The translations under genes were made by a program, and so were the position numbers. Positions 7,559 to 12,724 of a stretch of 16,106 bases of DNA are shown one piece after another (position 1 is the first letter of the stretch; the number at the start of each line of letters is the position of its first letter). Below the pieces are notes generated by a model, which was not told where the DNA came from, ran no database searches, and saw only the letters and a program-made list of their open reading frames with translations. The stretch is from assembly GCA_963205465.1 (NCBI GenBank), contig CAUJKG010000312.1:1-16106 (forward strand), read 5' to 3'. This DNA is from Pseudomonadota bacterium (lineage in GTDB: Bacteria; Pseudomonadota; Alphaproteobacteria; Rhizobiales; Xanthobacteraceae).

Positions 7559-7984
7559 ATGAATCTTTCTTCATCCGCGGCGGCGTCGCTCGCCAAATGG
7601 CACGACATGATCGCAAGAGCGGATCTGTCGGACCTCGAACAGATCGTCGCCGAGAATGCGGTGTTCCGCTCGCCGGTCGCGAACACGCCATATCCTGGCA
7701 AAAAGGTGGTCTGCATCGTGCTGCGCGGCGCGATGCAAGTGTTCCAGGACTTCTCCTATCATCGCGAACTCTATGATGACGCCAACAGCGTCTGCCTCGA
7801 ATTCGCGGCGCGCGTCGGCGACAAGGAGTTGAAAGGCATCGATCTCGTGAAATTCGATGAAAGCGGCAAGATCGTTGCGTTCGAGGTGATGGTCCGCCCG
7901 CTCACCGGTGTCATGGCGCTCGGTGAGGCGATGAAAGCGGCCGTTGGCCCGGCGATCCGGGCGGCACTCGAGGAGCGCGCATAA
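7559..7984 (+). CDS. SnoaL-like / NTF2-fold protein
   Basis: A 141-aa cytoplasmic protein with the SnoaL/NTF2 cone-fold pattern. The N-terminal helix has LAKWHDMIARADLSDLEQIVAEN, then VFRSPVANTPYPGK, then the alternating strand pattern LEFAARVGDKELKGIDLVKFDESGKIVAFEVMVRP, which is where the family signature (G.D...FD..GKI..F....RP) appears. Many members bind small hydrophobic ligands or act as polyketide cyclases and isomerases, but most genomic copies are uncharacterised; no substrate can be named. The start ATG 7559 follows GAAAGGGAAA. An upstream in-frame start at 7457 would overlap the divergent VanZ-like gene and was rejected. Glutaminase follows within about 26-150 bases depending on its true start, so the two may share a transcript. 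Confidence 0.82.
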   Translation: MNLSSSAAASLAKWHDMIARADLSDLEQIVAENAVFRSPVANTPYPGKKVVCIVLRGAMQVFQDFSYHRELYDDANSVCLEFAARVGDKELKGIDLVKFDESGKIVAFEVMVRPLTGVMALGEAMKAAVGPAIRAALEERA

Positions 7985-8010
7985 CGCCTTTGCGTAACAC
8001 TTTTGCATAG

Positions 8011-9021
8011 TTGTTGCGCTTGGCAGGGCGGAAACGCTTTCCTACATTCGCGCCGGACCCGAACGAGGCCGCGCCAGCCGCGCGGAAAGCTGCCATTCCC
8101 GACCTGAAAGAAGTTGTCAAAGAAATCGCCGCCGACATGGCCGAACGGCCGGAGCGCGGCAAGGTCGCGTCCTATATTCCGGAGCTTGCCAAGATCGATC
8201 CGCGAAAGTTCGGTCTCGTCGTGGTGAGCAATGACGGCGAAATCGCAGTAGCCGGCGACAGCGAAGCGCCGTTCTCGATCCAGAGCATCTCGAAAGTTTT
8301 CACGTTGACGCTCGCGCTCGGCAAGATCGGCGATCGGCTATGGCAGCGGGTCGGCCGCGAGCCTTCGGGCAGCGCCTTCAACTCCATCGTGCAGCTGGAA
8401 TATGAGAAGGGAAAGCCGCGCAATCCCTTCATCAATTCCGGCGCGATAGCCGTCACCGATGTGATCCTTTCAGGCCAGCCGCGCGAGGCGCTGGGCGAGA
8501 TTCTGCGCTTCATGCAGTTCGTCGCCGACGACAACGCGATCAAGATCGACGACGAGGTGGCGGCGTCCGAGCAGCGCACGGGATACCGCAACGCTGCACT
8601 CGCCAATTACATGAAATCCTTCGGCGTGCTGGATAACCCCGTGCATTTCACCCTCGGGGTTTATTTCCATCATTGCGCAATCGCGATGAACTGCCGCCAG
8701 CTTGCCATGGCCGGGCGTTTTCTCGCGAACAACGGTATCAATCCCTCGACCGGCATGAGCGTGGTCACGCCGGAGCGCGCCAAGCGCATCAACTCGATCA
8801 TGATGATGTGCGGTCATTATGATGGCTCGGGAGAATTTGCTTATCGCGTCGGCCTGCCGGGCAAGAGCGGTGTCGGCGGCGGCATCCTTGCGGTCGCGCC
8901 CGGCAAGGCGTCGATCGCGGTGTGGTCACCGGGGCTGGACGAGACGGGGAATTCCTATCTTGGCAGGATCGCGCTCGAGCAACTCACACGGCGCATGGGC
9001 TGGTCGGTGTTTGGGGCGTAA
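8011..9021 (+). CDS. glsA: Glutaminase (beta-lactamase-fold GlsA family)
   Basis: Hydrolyses glutamine to glutamate and ammonia; cytoplasmic. The serine-lysine catalytic pair is visible in FSIQSISKV as S92 and K95 (numbered from 8011). Other signatures are GREPSGSAFNS (115-125), NPFINSGAIAV, YFHHCAIAMNC, and AYRVGLPAKSGVGGG-like RVGLPGKSGVGGG near the C-terminus. The start is unresolved. From TTG 8011 the protein is 336 aa, about 27 more than usual, with no Shine-Dalgarno sequence. Similarity to relatives begins around IPDLKEVVKEIAADM (near 8095), and the first ATG (8137) would cut into that helix and give 294 aa. A promoter-like TTGGCA-N17-TACATT at 8020-8048 would put transcription start inside the longer frame. 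Identity is firm; coordinates at the 5' end are not. Confidence 0.92.
   Translation: MLRLAGRKRFPTFAPDPNEAAPAARKAAIPDLKEVVKEIAADMAERPERGKVASYIPELAKIDPRKFGLVVVSNDGEIAVAGDSEAPFSIQSISKVFTLTLALGKIGDRLWQRVGREPSGSAFNSIVQLEYEKGKPRNPFINSGAIAVTDVILSGQPREALGEILRFMQFVADDNAIKIDDEVAASEQRTGYRNAALANYMKSFGVLDNPVHFTLGVYFHHCAIAMNCRQLAMAGRFLANNGINPSTGMSVVTPERAKRINSIMMMCGHYDGSGEFAYRVGLPGKSGVGGGILAVAPGKASIAVWSPGLDETGNSYLGRIALEQLTRRMGWSVFGA
8020..8048 (+). promoter_or_regulatory. Candidate sigma-70 promoter for glsA
   Basis: TTGGCA at 8020-8025 and TACATT at 8043-8048 are separated by exactly 17 bases, a good match to a housekeeping promoter. If it is used, transcription starts near 8055 and the glsA protein must begin downstream of the first possible TTG codons. 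The match could be chance, since the bases can also be read as N-terminal codons. Confidence 0.3.
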
Positions 9022-9033
9022 GCTCTTTCTATT

Positions 9034-9072
9034 GTCGTTCGGGGCGCGCCGTTAGGCGCGATCCGGAGTGAC
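9034..9072. repeat. REP-like palindrome between convergent glsA and gstI
   Basis: CGCGCC (9045-9050) and GGCGCG (9055-9060) form a stem with loop GTTA. The outer arms GTCGTTCGG and CCGGAGTGAC pair imperfectly, giving an overall 39-base palindrome. It fills the gap between the two stops (9021 and 9074). The form, GTCGTTC-GG-GCGCG..CGCGC-CCGGA-TGAC, resembles another dispersed Bradyrhizobium-type palindrome known to me from memory. There is no T-run on either side, so termination would not be classical. Confidence 0.55.
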
Positions 9073-9073
9073 A

Positions 9074-9253
9074 TCAGTGCTTTGCCTTTGCCTTCTGCTC
9101 TTCTTTCATTGCTTCCTCGTGATACCAGCCGCTGCCGATTTCGACGGTGGGGAGCGCGTGATCCTGCTGCACGGCGCCGTTCGCAGGGGCGAAGCGGCCG
9201 CGGGCGGGAAACTGAAAGATCTTCGCCGATGTGCGTTGGTTTTGTGCAGACAT
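9074..9253 (-). CDS. gstI: DUF2735 small protein, probable glutamine synthetase translation inhibitor GstI
   Basis: A 59-aa ORF, begun by ATG 9253 with a clean AGGAG 9 bases upstream. The protein starts MSAQNQRTSAKIFQFPARGR, has GSGWYHEEAM at 40-49 and ends in a Lys/Glu-rich tail. The SAKI-x-QFP-x-xGR start and the SGWYHEEA block match what I remember of DUF2735, a small Rhizobiales family. From established work on Rhizobium leguminosarum, gstI is a small gene upstream of and divergent from glnII whose product blocks translation of glnII mRNA. Here the gene has that same position and orientation: 288 bases separate its ATG from that of glnII. I infer equivalence from family resemblance plus synteny; I cannot align sequences here. 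A 15-base inverted repeat (9279-9293) lies in its leader. Confidence 0.78.
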   Translation of the reverse strand: MSAQNQRTSAKIFQFPARGRFAPANGAVQQDHALPTVEIGSGWYHEEAMKEEQKAKAKH

Positions 9254-9541
9254 CTTCGAATTCTCCTCGAATACGGTTCGCTTGGTTCAAGCGACATGGG
9301 AGAGATTCAGTTCCTTTTGCTCGCTTTTGTCCACGTTTGCCTGACAAAAAAGCAGGGCTTGCATAACATTTGCTCAAAAAAGCGGCTGCTTTGGTGGAGC
9401 GCATTTTCGGTGCTGGATAAAGTTCTGTCGCTGACTTTCGTGCCGTTTTCGTGAGCGTGCCCTGAAACGGGCAGCGCTATACCGCAAGAAAACGTCGCGG
9501 GAGTGCCCTGGACAGTCACTTCCAACCACTGAGAGATCCCA
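9254..9541. promoter_or_regulatory. gstI-glnII divergent control region with repeated A-tract motifs and an NtrC-like site
   Basis: This region is more A/T-rich than its surroundings. It holds the inverted repeat CGCTTG-GTT-CAAGCG (9279-9293). The motif CAAAAAAGC occurs twice exactly 30 bases apart (9345-9353 and 9375-9383), each preceded by TTTGC. A dyad-like GCGC-N7-GGTGC at 9399-9413 resembles one form of the NtrC site (TGCAC-N7-GGTGCA). TGCCC-N6-GGGCA lies near 9457-9473. Just before the glnII start, GGGAGTG (9499-9505) can pair with CACT (9527-9530) and CCC (9538-9540), leaving the GAGAG Shine-Dalgarno bases in a bulge. I found no good sigma-54 -24/-12 element upstream of glnII. Confidence 0.35.
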
Positions 9542-10576
9542 ATGACCAAGTATCGCCTCGAGTATATCTGGCTCGACGGTTACACCCCCGTGCCGAACCT
9601 GCGCGGCAAAACCCAGATCAAGGAATTCGCGGACTTTCCGAAGCTCGAAGAACTGCCGCTGTGGGGCTTCGACGGCTCCTCGACGATGCAGGCGGAGGGC
9701 CATTCGTCCGATTGCGTGCTGAAGCCGGTCGCCATTTTCAAGGATGCCGCGCGCAAGAACGGCGCGCTCGTCATGTGCGAAGTCATGATGCCCGATGGCG
9801 TCACGCCGCATGTTTCCAATACCCGCGCCACCATCCTCGACGATGCTGATGCATGGTTCGGCTTCGAGCAGGAATACTTCTTCTATAAGGACGGCCGCCC
9901 GCTCGGCTTCCCGACCGAAGGCTATCCGGCGCCGCAAGGCCCGTATTACACCGGCGTCGGCTACAAGAACGTCGGCTCGGTCGCGCGCCAGATCGTCGAG
10001 GAGCATCTCGACCTCTGTTTGGAAGCCGGCATCAACCACGAAGGCATCAACGCCGAAGTCGCGAAAGGCCAGTGGGAGTTCCAGATTTTCGGCAAGGGCT
10101 CGAAGACCGCCGCCGACCAGATGTGGATCGCGCGCTATTTGATGATGCGGCTCACCGAGAAATACGGGATCGACATCGAGTGGCACTGCAAGCCCTTGGG
10201 CGACACCGACTGGAACGGCTCGGGCATGCACTCGAACTTCTCGACTAAGTACATGCGCGAAGTCGGCGGCAAGGAATACTTCGAGGCGCTCATGGCGCAG
10301 TTCGAAAAGAATCTCGAAGACCATATCGCCGTCTACGGTCCGGACAACCACATGCGTCTGACCGGCAAACACGAGACCGCGCCGTGGAACAAGTTCTCCT
10401 ACGGCGTCGCCGATCGCGGTGCTTCGATCCGCGTTCCGCATTCTTTCGCGAACAATGGCTACCGGGGTTATCTCGAAGACCGCCGTCCGAATTCGCAGGG
10501 CGATCCCTATCAGATCGCGTCGCAGATTCTGAAGACGATCTCGGAAGTCCCGGCCGGCGCGAAGAAGGCTGCGTAA
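9542..10576 (+). CDS. glnII: Glutamine synthetase type II (eukaryote-like GSII)
   Basis: ATP-dependent ligation of ammonia to glutamate, cytoplasmic; 344 aa, the length of GSII (GlnA-type GSI is about 470). Motifs include LWGFDGSSTMQAEG from 40, WFGFEQEYFF from 105, KPLGDTDWNGSGMHSNFST at 217-235, and the active-site loop RPNSQGDPY at 315-323. GSII is decameric and is not controlled by adenylylation; in rhizobia it is controlled by nitrogen status through NtrC and, after transcription, by GstI. The latter fits the small divergent gene upstream. The start ATG 9542 follows GAGAGATCCCA. A strong terminator follows the stop, so the gene is monocistronic. It is separated from glutaminase, which runs the opposite reaction, only by gstI. 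Confidence 0.98.
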   Translation: MTKYRLEYIWLDGYTPVPNLRGKTQIKEFADFPKLEELPLWGFDGSSTMQAEGHSSDCVLKPVAIFKDAARKNGALVMCEVMMPDGVTPHVSNTRATILDDADAWFGFEQEYFFYKDGRPLGFPTEGYPAPQGPYYTGVGYKNVGSVARQIVEEHLDLCLEAGINHEGINAEVAKGQWEFQIFGKGSKTAADQMWIARYLMMRLTEKYGIDIEWHCKPLGDTDWNGSGMHSNFSTKYMREVGGKEYFEALMAQFEKNLEDHIAVYGPDNHMRLTGKHETAPWNKFSYGVADRGASIRVPHSFANNGYRGYLEDRRPNSQGDPYQIASQILKTISEVPAGAKKAA

Positions 10577-10586
10577 TTTCGAGCGA

Positions 10587-10630
10587 CCGGAAGCCCGCGT
10601 TTCTTCCTCCCCGCGGGCTTCCGGATTTTT
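10587..10630 (+). terminator. Rho-independent terminator of glnII
   Basis: A perfect 13-bp stem, CCGGAAGCCCGCG (10587-10599) with CGCGGGCTTCCGG (10612-10624), a 12-base pyrimidine loop, then ATTTTT. It starts 10 bases after the glnII stop. Confidence 0.95.
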
Positions 10631-10935
10631 CGCAGACTCATTCTCGAATTGTTTTGCCGTTGCAGCGGCAAGCAATCGGCGTCGGTTTCCAGGGCCAATA
10701 GGGACGATGTCGCGGGGGAGGTGCGCGGTAGCGCCTCTCCCGATTTTTCGTGCAGCATCAGTGCAGCGCGAAACATAAGTCGCAATCATGACGTAATGCG
10801 TGACATGAAATCGTCACTGGCGTCGCGAACTGAATCGGCCTAGCGTTTCTTCATTGGCGAGCGGCTCTAGGTAAAGATCGTCAACTGAGAGACACGCAAT
10901 TCGCGCTCCCGCCCGTTTTCATAAGGGAGAGTGAA
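10631..10935. other. Noncoding interval after glnII, possible small RNA locus
   Basis: No credible protein gene is visible on either strand in these 305 bases. A small stem TTGCCG-TTGCAG-CGGCAA lies at 10654-10671, and a second terminator-like hairpin at 10714-10748. After it come the tandem GTGCAGC-ATCA-GTGCAGC (about 10750-10767) and partly repeated TGACGTAATGCGTGACATG (about 10789-10807). A terminator with no gene before it suggests a short transcript of roughly 100 bases, or leader attenuation upstream of the zinc-ribbon gene, but I see no clear promoter. Confidence 0.3.
10714..10748 (+). terminator. Second terminator-like hairpin in the glnII downstream interval
   Basis: GGGGGAGGTGC (10714-10724) pairs with GCGCCTCTCCC (10731-10741) over 11 bp, including two G-T pairs, with loop GCGGTA, followed by GATTTTT. 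It is 84 bases past the end of the glnII terminator and has no gene of its own upstream. Confidence 0.75.
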
Positions 10936-11145
10936 ATGTCGAATTTACTGGAGAGCATCAGTGTCTCTTCTGCAAAGCCGTGCTTGGAGCGGCCGGATTG
11001 CGGTGTGTGCGGAACGCGCATGCGCATCCGTTTGACCGGCCCGGAAATTCTCGCAGGCAACAAGCAGGCGGTGATCTATATCTGCGAATGCGGTCACGAG
11101 CAGAGCTGCGTGGAAGATCTGAAAGCGGAAAGCAGCCCAGGCTGA
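10936..11145 (+). CDS. Small CxxC/CxC zinc-ribbon-like protein
   Basis: A 69-aa protein that I do not recognise as a named family. Its core has two cysteine pairs, C22-x-x-C25 (DCGVCGTRM) and C50-x-C52 (CECGHEQSC), with C58 nearby. They are separated by about 24 residues that would form the strands of a single zinc ribbon. The residues IRLTGPEILAGNKQAVIYICECGHEQ look like a beta-hairpin around the second pair. Such short proteins may bind nucleic acid or act as metal chaperones, but nothing here decides that. The start ATG 10936 follows AAGGGAGAG at good spacing. It is monocistronic; a weak 6-bp hairpin (11152-11169) follows. The first ~20 residues (Ser-rich, hydrophobic) are not conserved-looking. 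Confidence 0.75.
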   Translation: MSNLLESISVSSAKPCLERPDCGVCGTRMRIRLTGPEILAGNKQAVIYICECGHEQSCVEDLKAESSPG

Positions 11146-11151
11146 GGTTCG

Positions 11152-11169
11152 GAACGCAACGTCGCGTTC
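11152..11169 (+). terminator. Weak hairpin after the zinc-ribbon gene
   Basis: GAACGC-AACGTC-GCGTTC forms a 6-bp stem six bases past the stop at 11145. A T-run (11184-11189) comes some way downstream rather than directly after it, so termination activity is doubtful. Confidence 0.3.
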
Positions 11170-11289
11170 TTCAAGCTCTTCCGTTTTTTATCTGTTTGGC
11201 TTCGTTCGGATACGCTGCATTGACGAGCCTGCTTTACACTTTGACCGCAACCTGATCTTCGCCACAGAATAGCGGCGAGGGTTGCCGCA

Positions 11290-11622
11290 ATGTTTTCCAT
11301 CGTCATCTTCGCGCTGACGGCGCTGGCCGAGATCGCCGGCTGTTTTGCGTTCTGGGCTTGGCTTCGGCTCGGCAAGTCGGCGCTGTGGCTGATCCCGGGA
11401 ACCCTCTCGCTCGTCGCTTTCGCGTGGCTTCTGACCTGTGTGGAGAGCGACGCCGCGGGCCGGGCCTACGCCGCCTATGGCGGGGTCTATATTGTCGCCT
11501 CGCTCCTCTGGCTCTGGGTGGTGGAAGGTGCGCGGCCCGATCGCTGGGATGCGCTGGGGGCTGCGGTCTGCCTGATCGGCGCCGGAATCATTCTGTTCGG
11601 GCCTCGCGGGGTTCCGGCCTGA
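11290..11622 (+). CDS. YnfA/UPF0060 family four-helix membrane protein (SMR superfamily-like)
   Basis: A 110-aa inner-membrane protein with four hydrophobic helices. The pattern LTALAEIAGCFAFWAWLRLGKSALWL, then LVAFAWLL, then AGRAYAAYGGVYIVASLLWLWVVEGARPDRWDALGA and a final GAGIILFGPRG, is a good match to the UPF0060/YnfA family, including the invariant AYAAYGGVY and RPxRWDxxGA motifs. Members are related to the EmrE-type small multidrug transporters and have been linked to efflux, but substrate assignment is not secure; no drug should be inferred here. Start ATG 11290 follows GGCGAGGG. TTGACC at 11241-11246 with ACAGAA 17 bases on is a possible promoter. The proline-rich gene begins 59 bases downstream in the same direction. 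Confidence 0.9.
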   Translation: MFSIVIFALTALAEIAGCFAFWAWLRLGKSALWLIPGTLSLVAFAWLLTCVESDAAGRAYAAYGGVYIVASLLWLWVVEGARPDRWDALGAAVCLIGAGIILFGPRGVPA

Positions 11623-11680
11623 GGCTGTCCCGGAAATCTTTTGATTCGCGCGAGGAGCGACTCAGTTAGATTGCCCGCCC

Positions 11681-12322
11681 ATGGCGGCGGGCCAGCACGA
11701 TAAGAACCTTCGGCGCGAGCTGAAAAAGCACGGGAAACCATCGGCGTTTTCCGGCCTTCGCATCGTGCTGTCTGCGACCGCGATTACCATCGGAATCCTG
11801 TTTTTCGCTTTTGGCACGCTGGGCATGCTGATGACGTCCCGCGCGCCGCAAGAGCCGCTCACCAGCAAGTTCGATCCTGCGCCGCCGGTCGTTTCGCAGA
11901 ACGAGCCGCCGATCGAGTATGAAAATCCTGCACCCGCGCCCGTCGTCATGCAGGAAGAACCCTTGCTCATTCCGGAACCAGCTCCGGTTCCCTTTGCCAC
12001 GCAGGAAGAGATCGAGCGGCAGGAAGCCGCGCTGCCTGCGCCGCCCGCAGCGGCGGAACCCGAACCGGTCACCGCGAATGCTCCCGTAGCGCCTGCGCAA
12101 GAGAACACCGACAACGAGCCCGAGACGACTGCTACGATTCCGGCGCAACCGCAGACGGAGGAACCGGAAGCGGAAGAAAAACCCGCCGTGGTTCCTCGAC
12201 AGCGCAAAGCGCAGCGTCATGCGCCGCCGCGTCATCGCGGCGTGCGGCGCGCCTACCAGAAAAAAAGCGCCGAGCCGCAGAATCCGCTGATGCAACTTTT
12301 CGGCATTCGGCAATACCGATAA
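11681..12322 (+). CDS. Membrane-anchored proline/alanine/glutamate-rich protein of unknown function
   Basis: I do not recognise the 213-aa product. A basic N-terminus (residues 1-26) precedes one strong membrane helix at about 27-51, giving a type II, N-in topology. Residues 55-180 are low-complexity, rich in Pro, Ala and Glu with repeated PAPAP, EEP and EPEP units and no cysteines; such a stretch is likely extended and periplasmic. From about 171 the sequence turns basic (RQRKAQRHAPPRHRGVRRAYQKK), ending in a compact tail NPLMQLFGIRQYR. That tail looks like the only specific motif. A linker spanning the periplasm, with a basic part touching cell wall or outer membrane, is one guess; there is no support for a named function. 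Start ATG 11681 has no close Shine-Dalgarno sequence (GGAG is about 25 bases up), so the exact start is uncertain. Confidence 0.65.
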   Translation: MAAGQHDKNLRRELKKHGKPSAFSGLRIVLSATAITIGILFFAFGTLGMLMTSRAPQEPLTSKFDPAPPVVSQNEPPIEYENPAPAPVVMQEEPLLIPEPAPVPFATQEEIERQEAALPAPPAAAEPEPVTANAPVAPAQENTDNEPETTATIPAQPQTEEPEAEEKPAVVPRQRKAQRHAPPRHRGVRRAYQKKSAEPQNPLMQLFGIRQYR

Positions 12323-12348
12323 TTCTTCTTCTACGCACGATAGCGTAC

Positions 12349-12373
12349 GGAACGAAGCGCTATTGCCTGTGTT
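12349..12373 (+). promoter_or_regulatory. Candidate EcfG (general stress sigma factor) promoter
   Basis: GGAAC at 12349-12353 and GTT at 12371-12373 are separated by 17 bases, matching the established EcfG/RpoE2 consensus GGAAC-N16-18-GTT. A start of transcription near 12380 would leave a leader of about 34 bases before the ATG at 12414. GGAAC and GTTCC also form an inverted repeat. I scanned most other intergenic regions by eye and saw no equally good match. Confidence 0.5.
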
Positions 12374-12413
12374 CCTGCCCCATGGAGATTCACTCCACTA
12401 GGGAGAATACAAC

Positions 12414-12635
12414 ATGCGCCTCGCCATTGTCGGAACCATCCTCGCCCTCTCGATCAGCGCTGCCGCTGCGCAATCGTCGCCGCCGGTATCCGGTAACAAA
12501 GCATTTTGTTTGAAGGGTCCGGACAAGATCGATTGCAGCTTCGACACCATGGCGGCGTGCGAAAAGGGTGTGAAGGATAAATCTCCGGCGGGTGCCAATG
12601 CACCGAGCTGCGTCAGCCGCTCCAACGCGCGCTAA
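12414..12635 (+). CDS. Small secreted four-cysteine protein
   Basis: A 73-aa protein with an apparent signal peptide (MRLAIVGTILALSISAAAAQ, cleavage near residue 20) and a mature part of about 53 residues. The mature part has four cysteines: C32, C41, C49 and C66. With FCLKGPDKIDCSF and AACEKGV around them, two disulfides are plausible in the periplasm. It resembles the many small secreted cysteine-containing proteins of Bradyrhizobium-like genomes (for example DUF3551-type), but I cannot place it. Start ATG 12414 follows GGGAGAA. A probable EcfG promoter sits upstream and a strong terminator downstream, so it looks like a stand-alone stress-inducible gene. The neighbouring Trx-Trx-CcdA operon could in principle supply reductant to such disulfide proteins; this is speculation. 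Confidence 0.75.
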   Translation: MRLAIVGTILALSISAAAAQSSPPVSGNKAFCLKGPDKIDCSFDTMAACEKGVKDKSPAGANAPSCVSRSNAR

Positions 12636-12683
12636 TCCCGCAGGTTCTTTCGAGAAGTAGTCCAGACGAGTTCGTGCTGGCGA

Positions 12684-12717
12684 GCGGGAGCCGCATCAAT
12701 GCGGCTCCCGCTTTTTT
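12684..12717 (+). terminator. Rho-independent terminator after the secreted protein gene
   Basis: GCGGGAGCCGCA (12684-12695) pairs with TGCGGCTCCCGC (12700-12711), 12 bp and loop TCAA, followed by TTTTTT. The ccdA gene on the other strand ends at 12725, so the hairpin sits at a convergent boundary; the T-run favours plus-strand transcripts. Confidence 0.95.
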
Positions 12718-12724
12718 GCTGCGG

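Noticed and set aside
9318..9333. Minus-strand TGGAC-N..GAGCA in the gstI direction, GG-N10-GC
   Set aside because: Only the bare GG-N10-GC spacing matches, which is common by chance; known control of gstI is not thought to need sigma-54.
9509..9524. Sigma-54-like TGGAC..TTCCA sequence before glnII
   Set aside because: The nearly invariant G of the -12 GC is missing, and a start here would leave only about six bases of leader.
9374..10789. 471-codon frame on the minus strand covering glnII
   Set aside because: Antisense shadow of a certain glutamine synthetase gene; it crosses the glnII terminator and promoter, and no family motif is seen.
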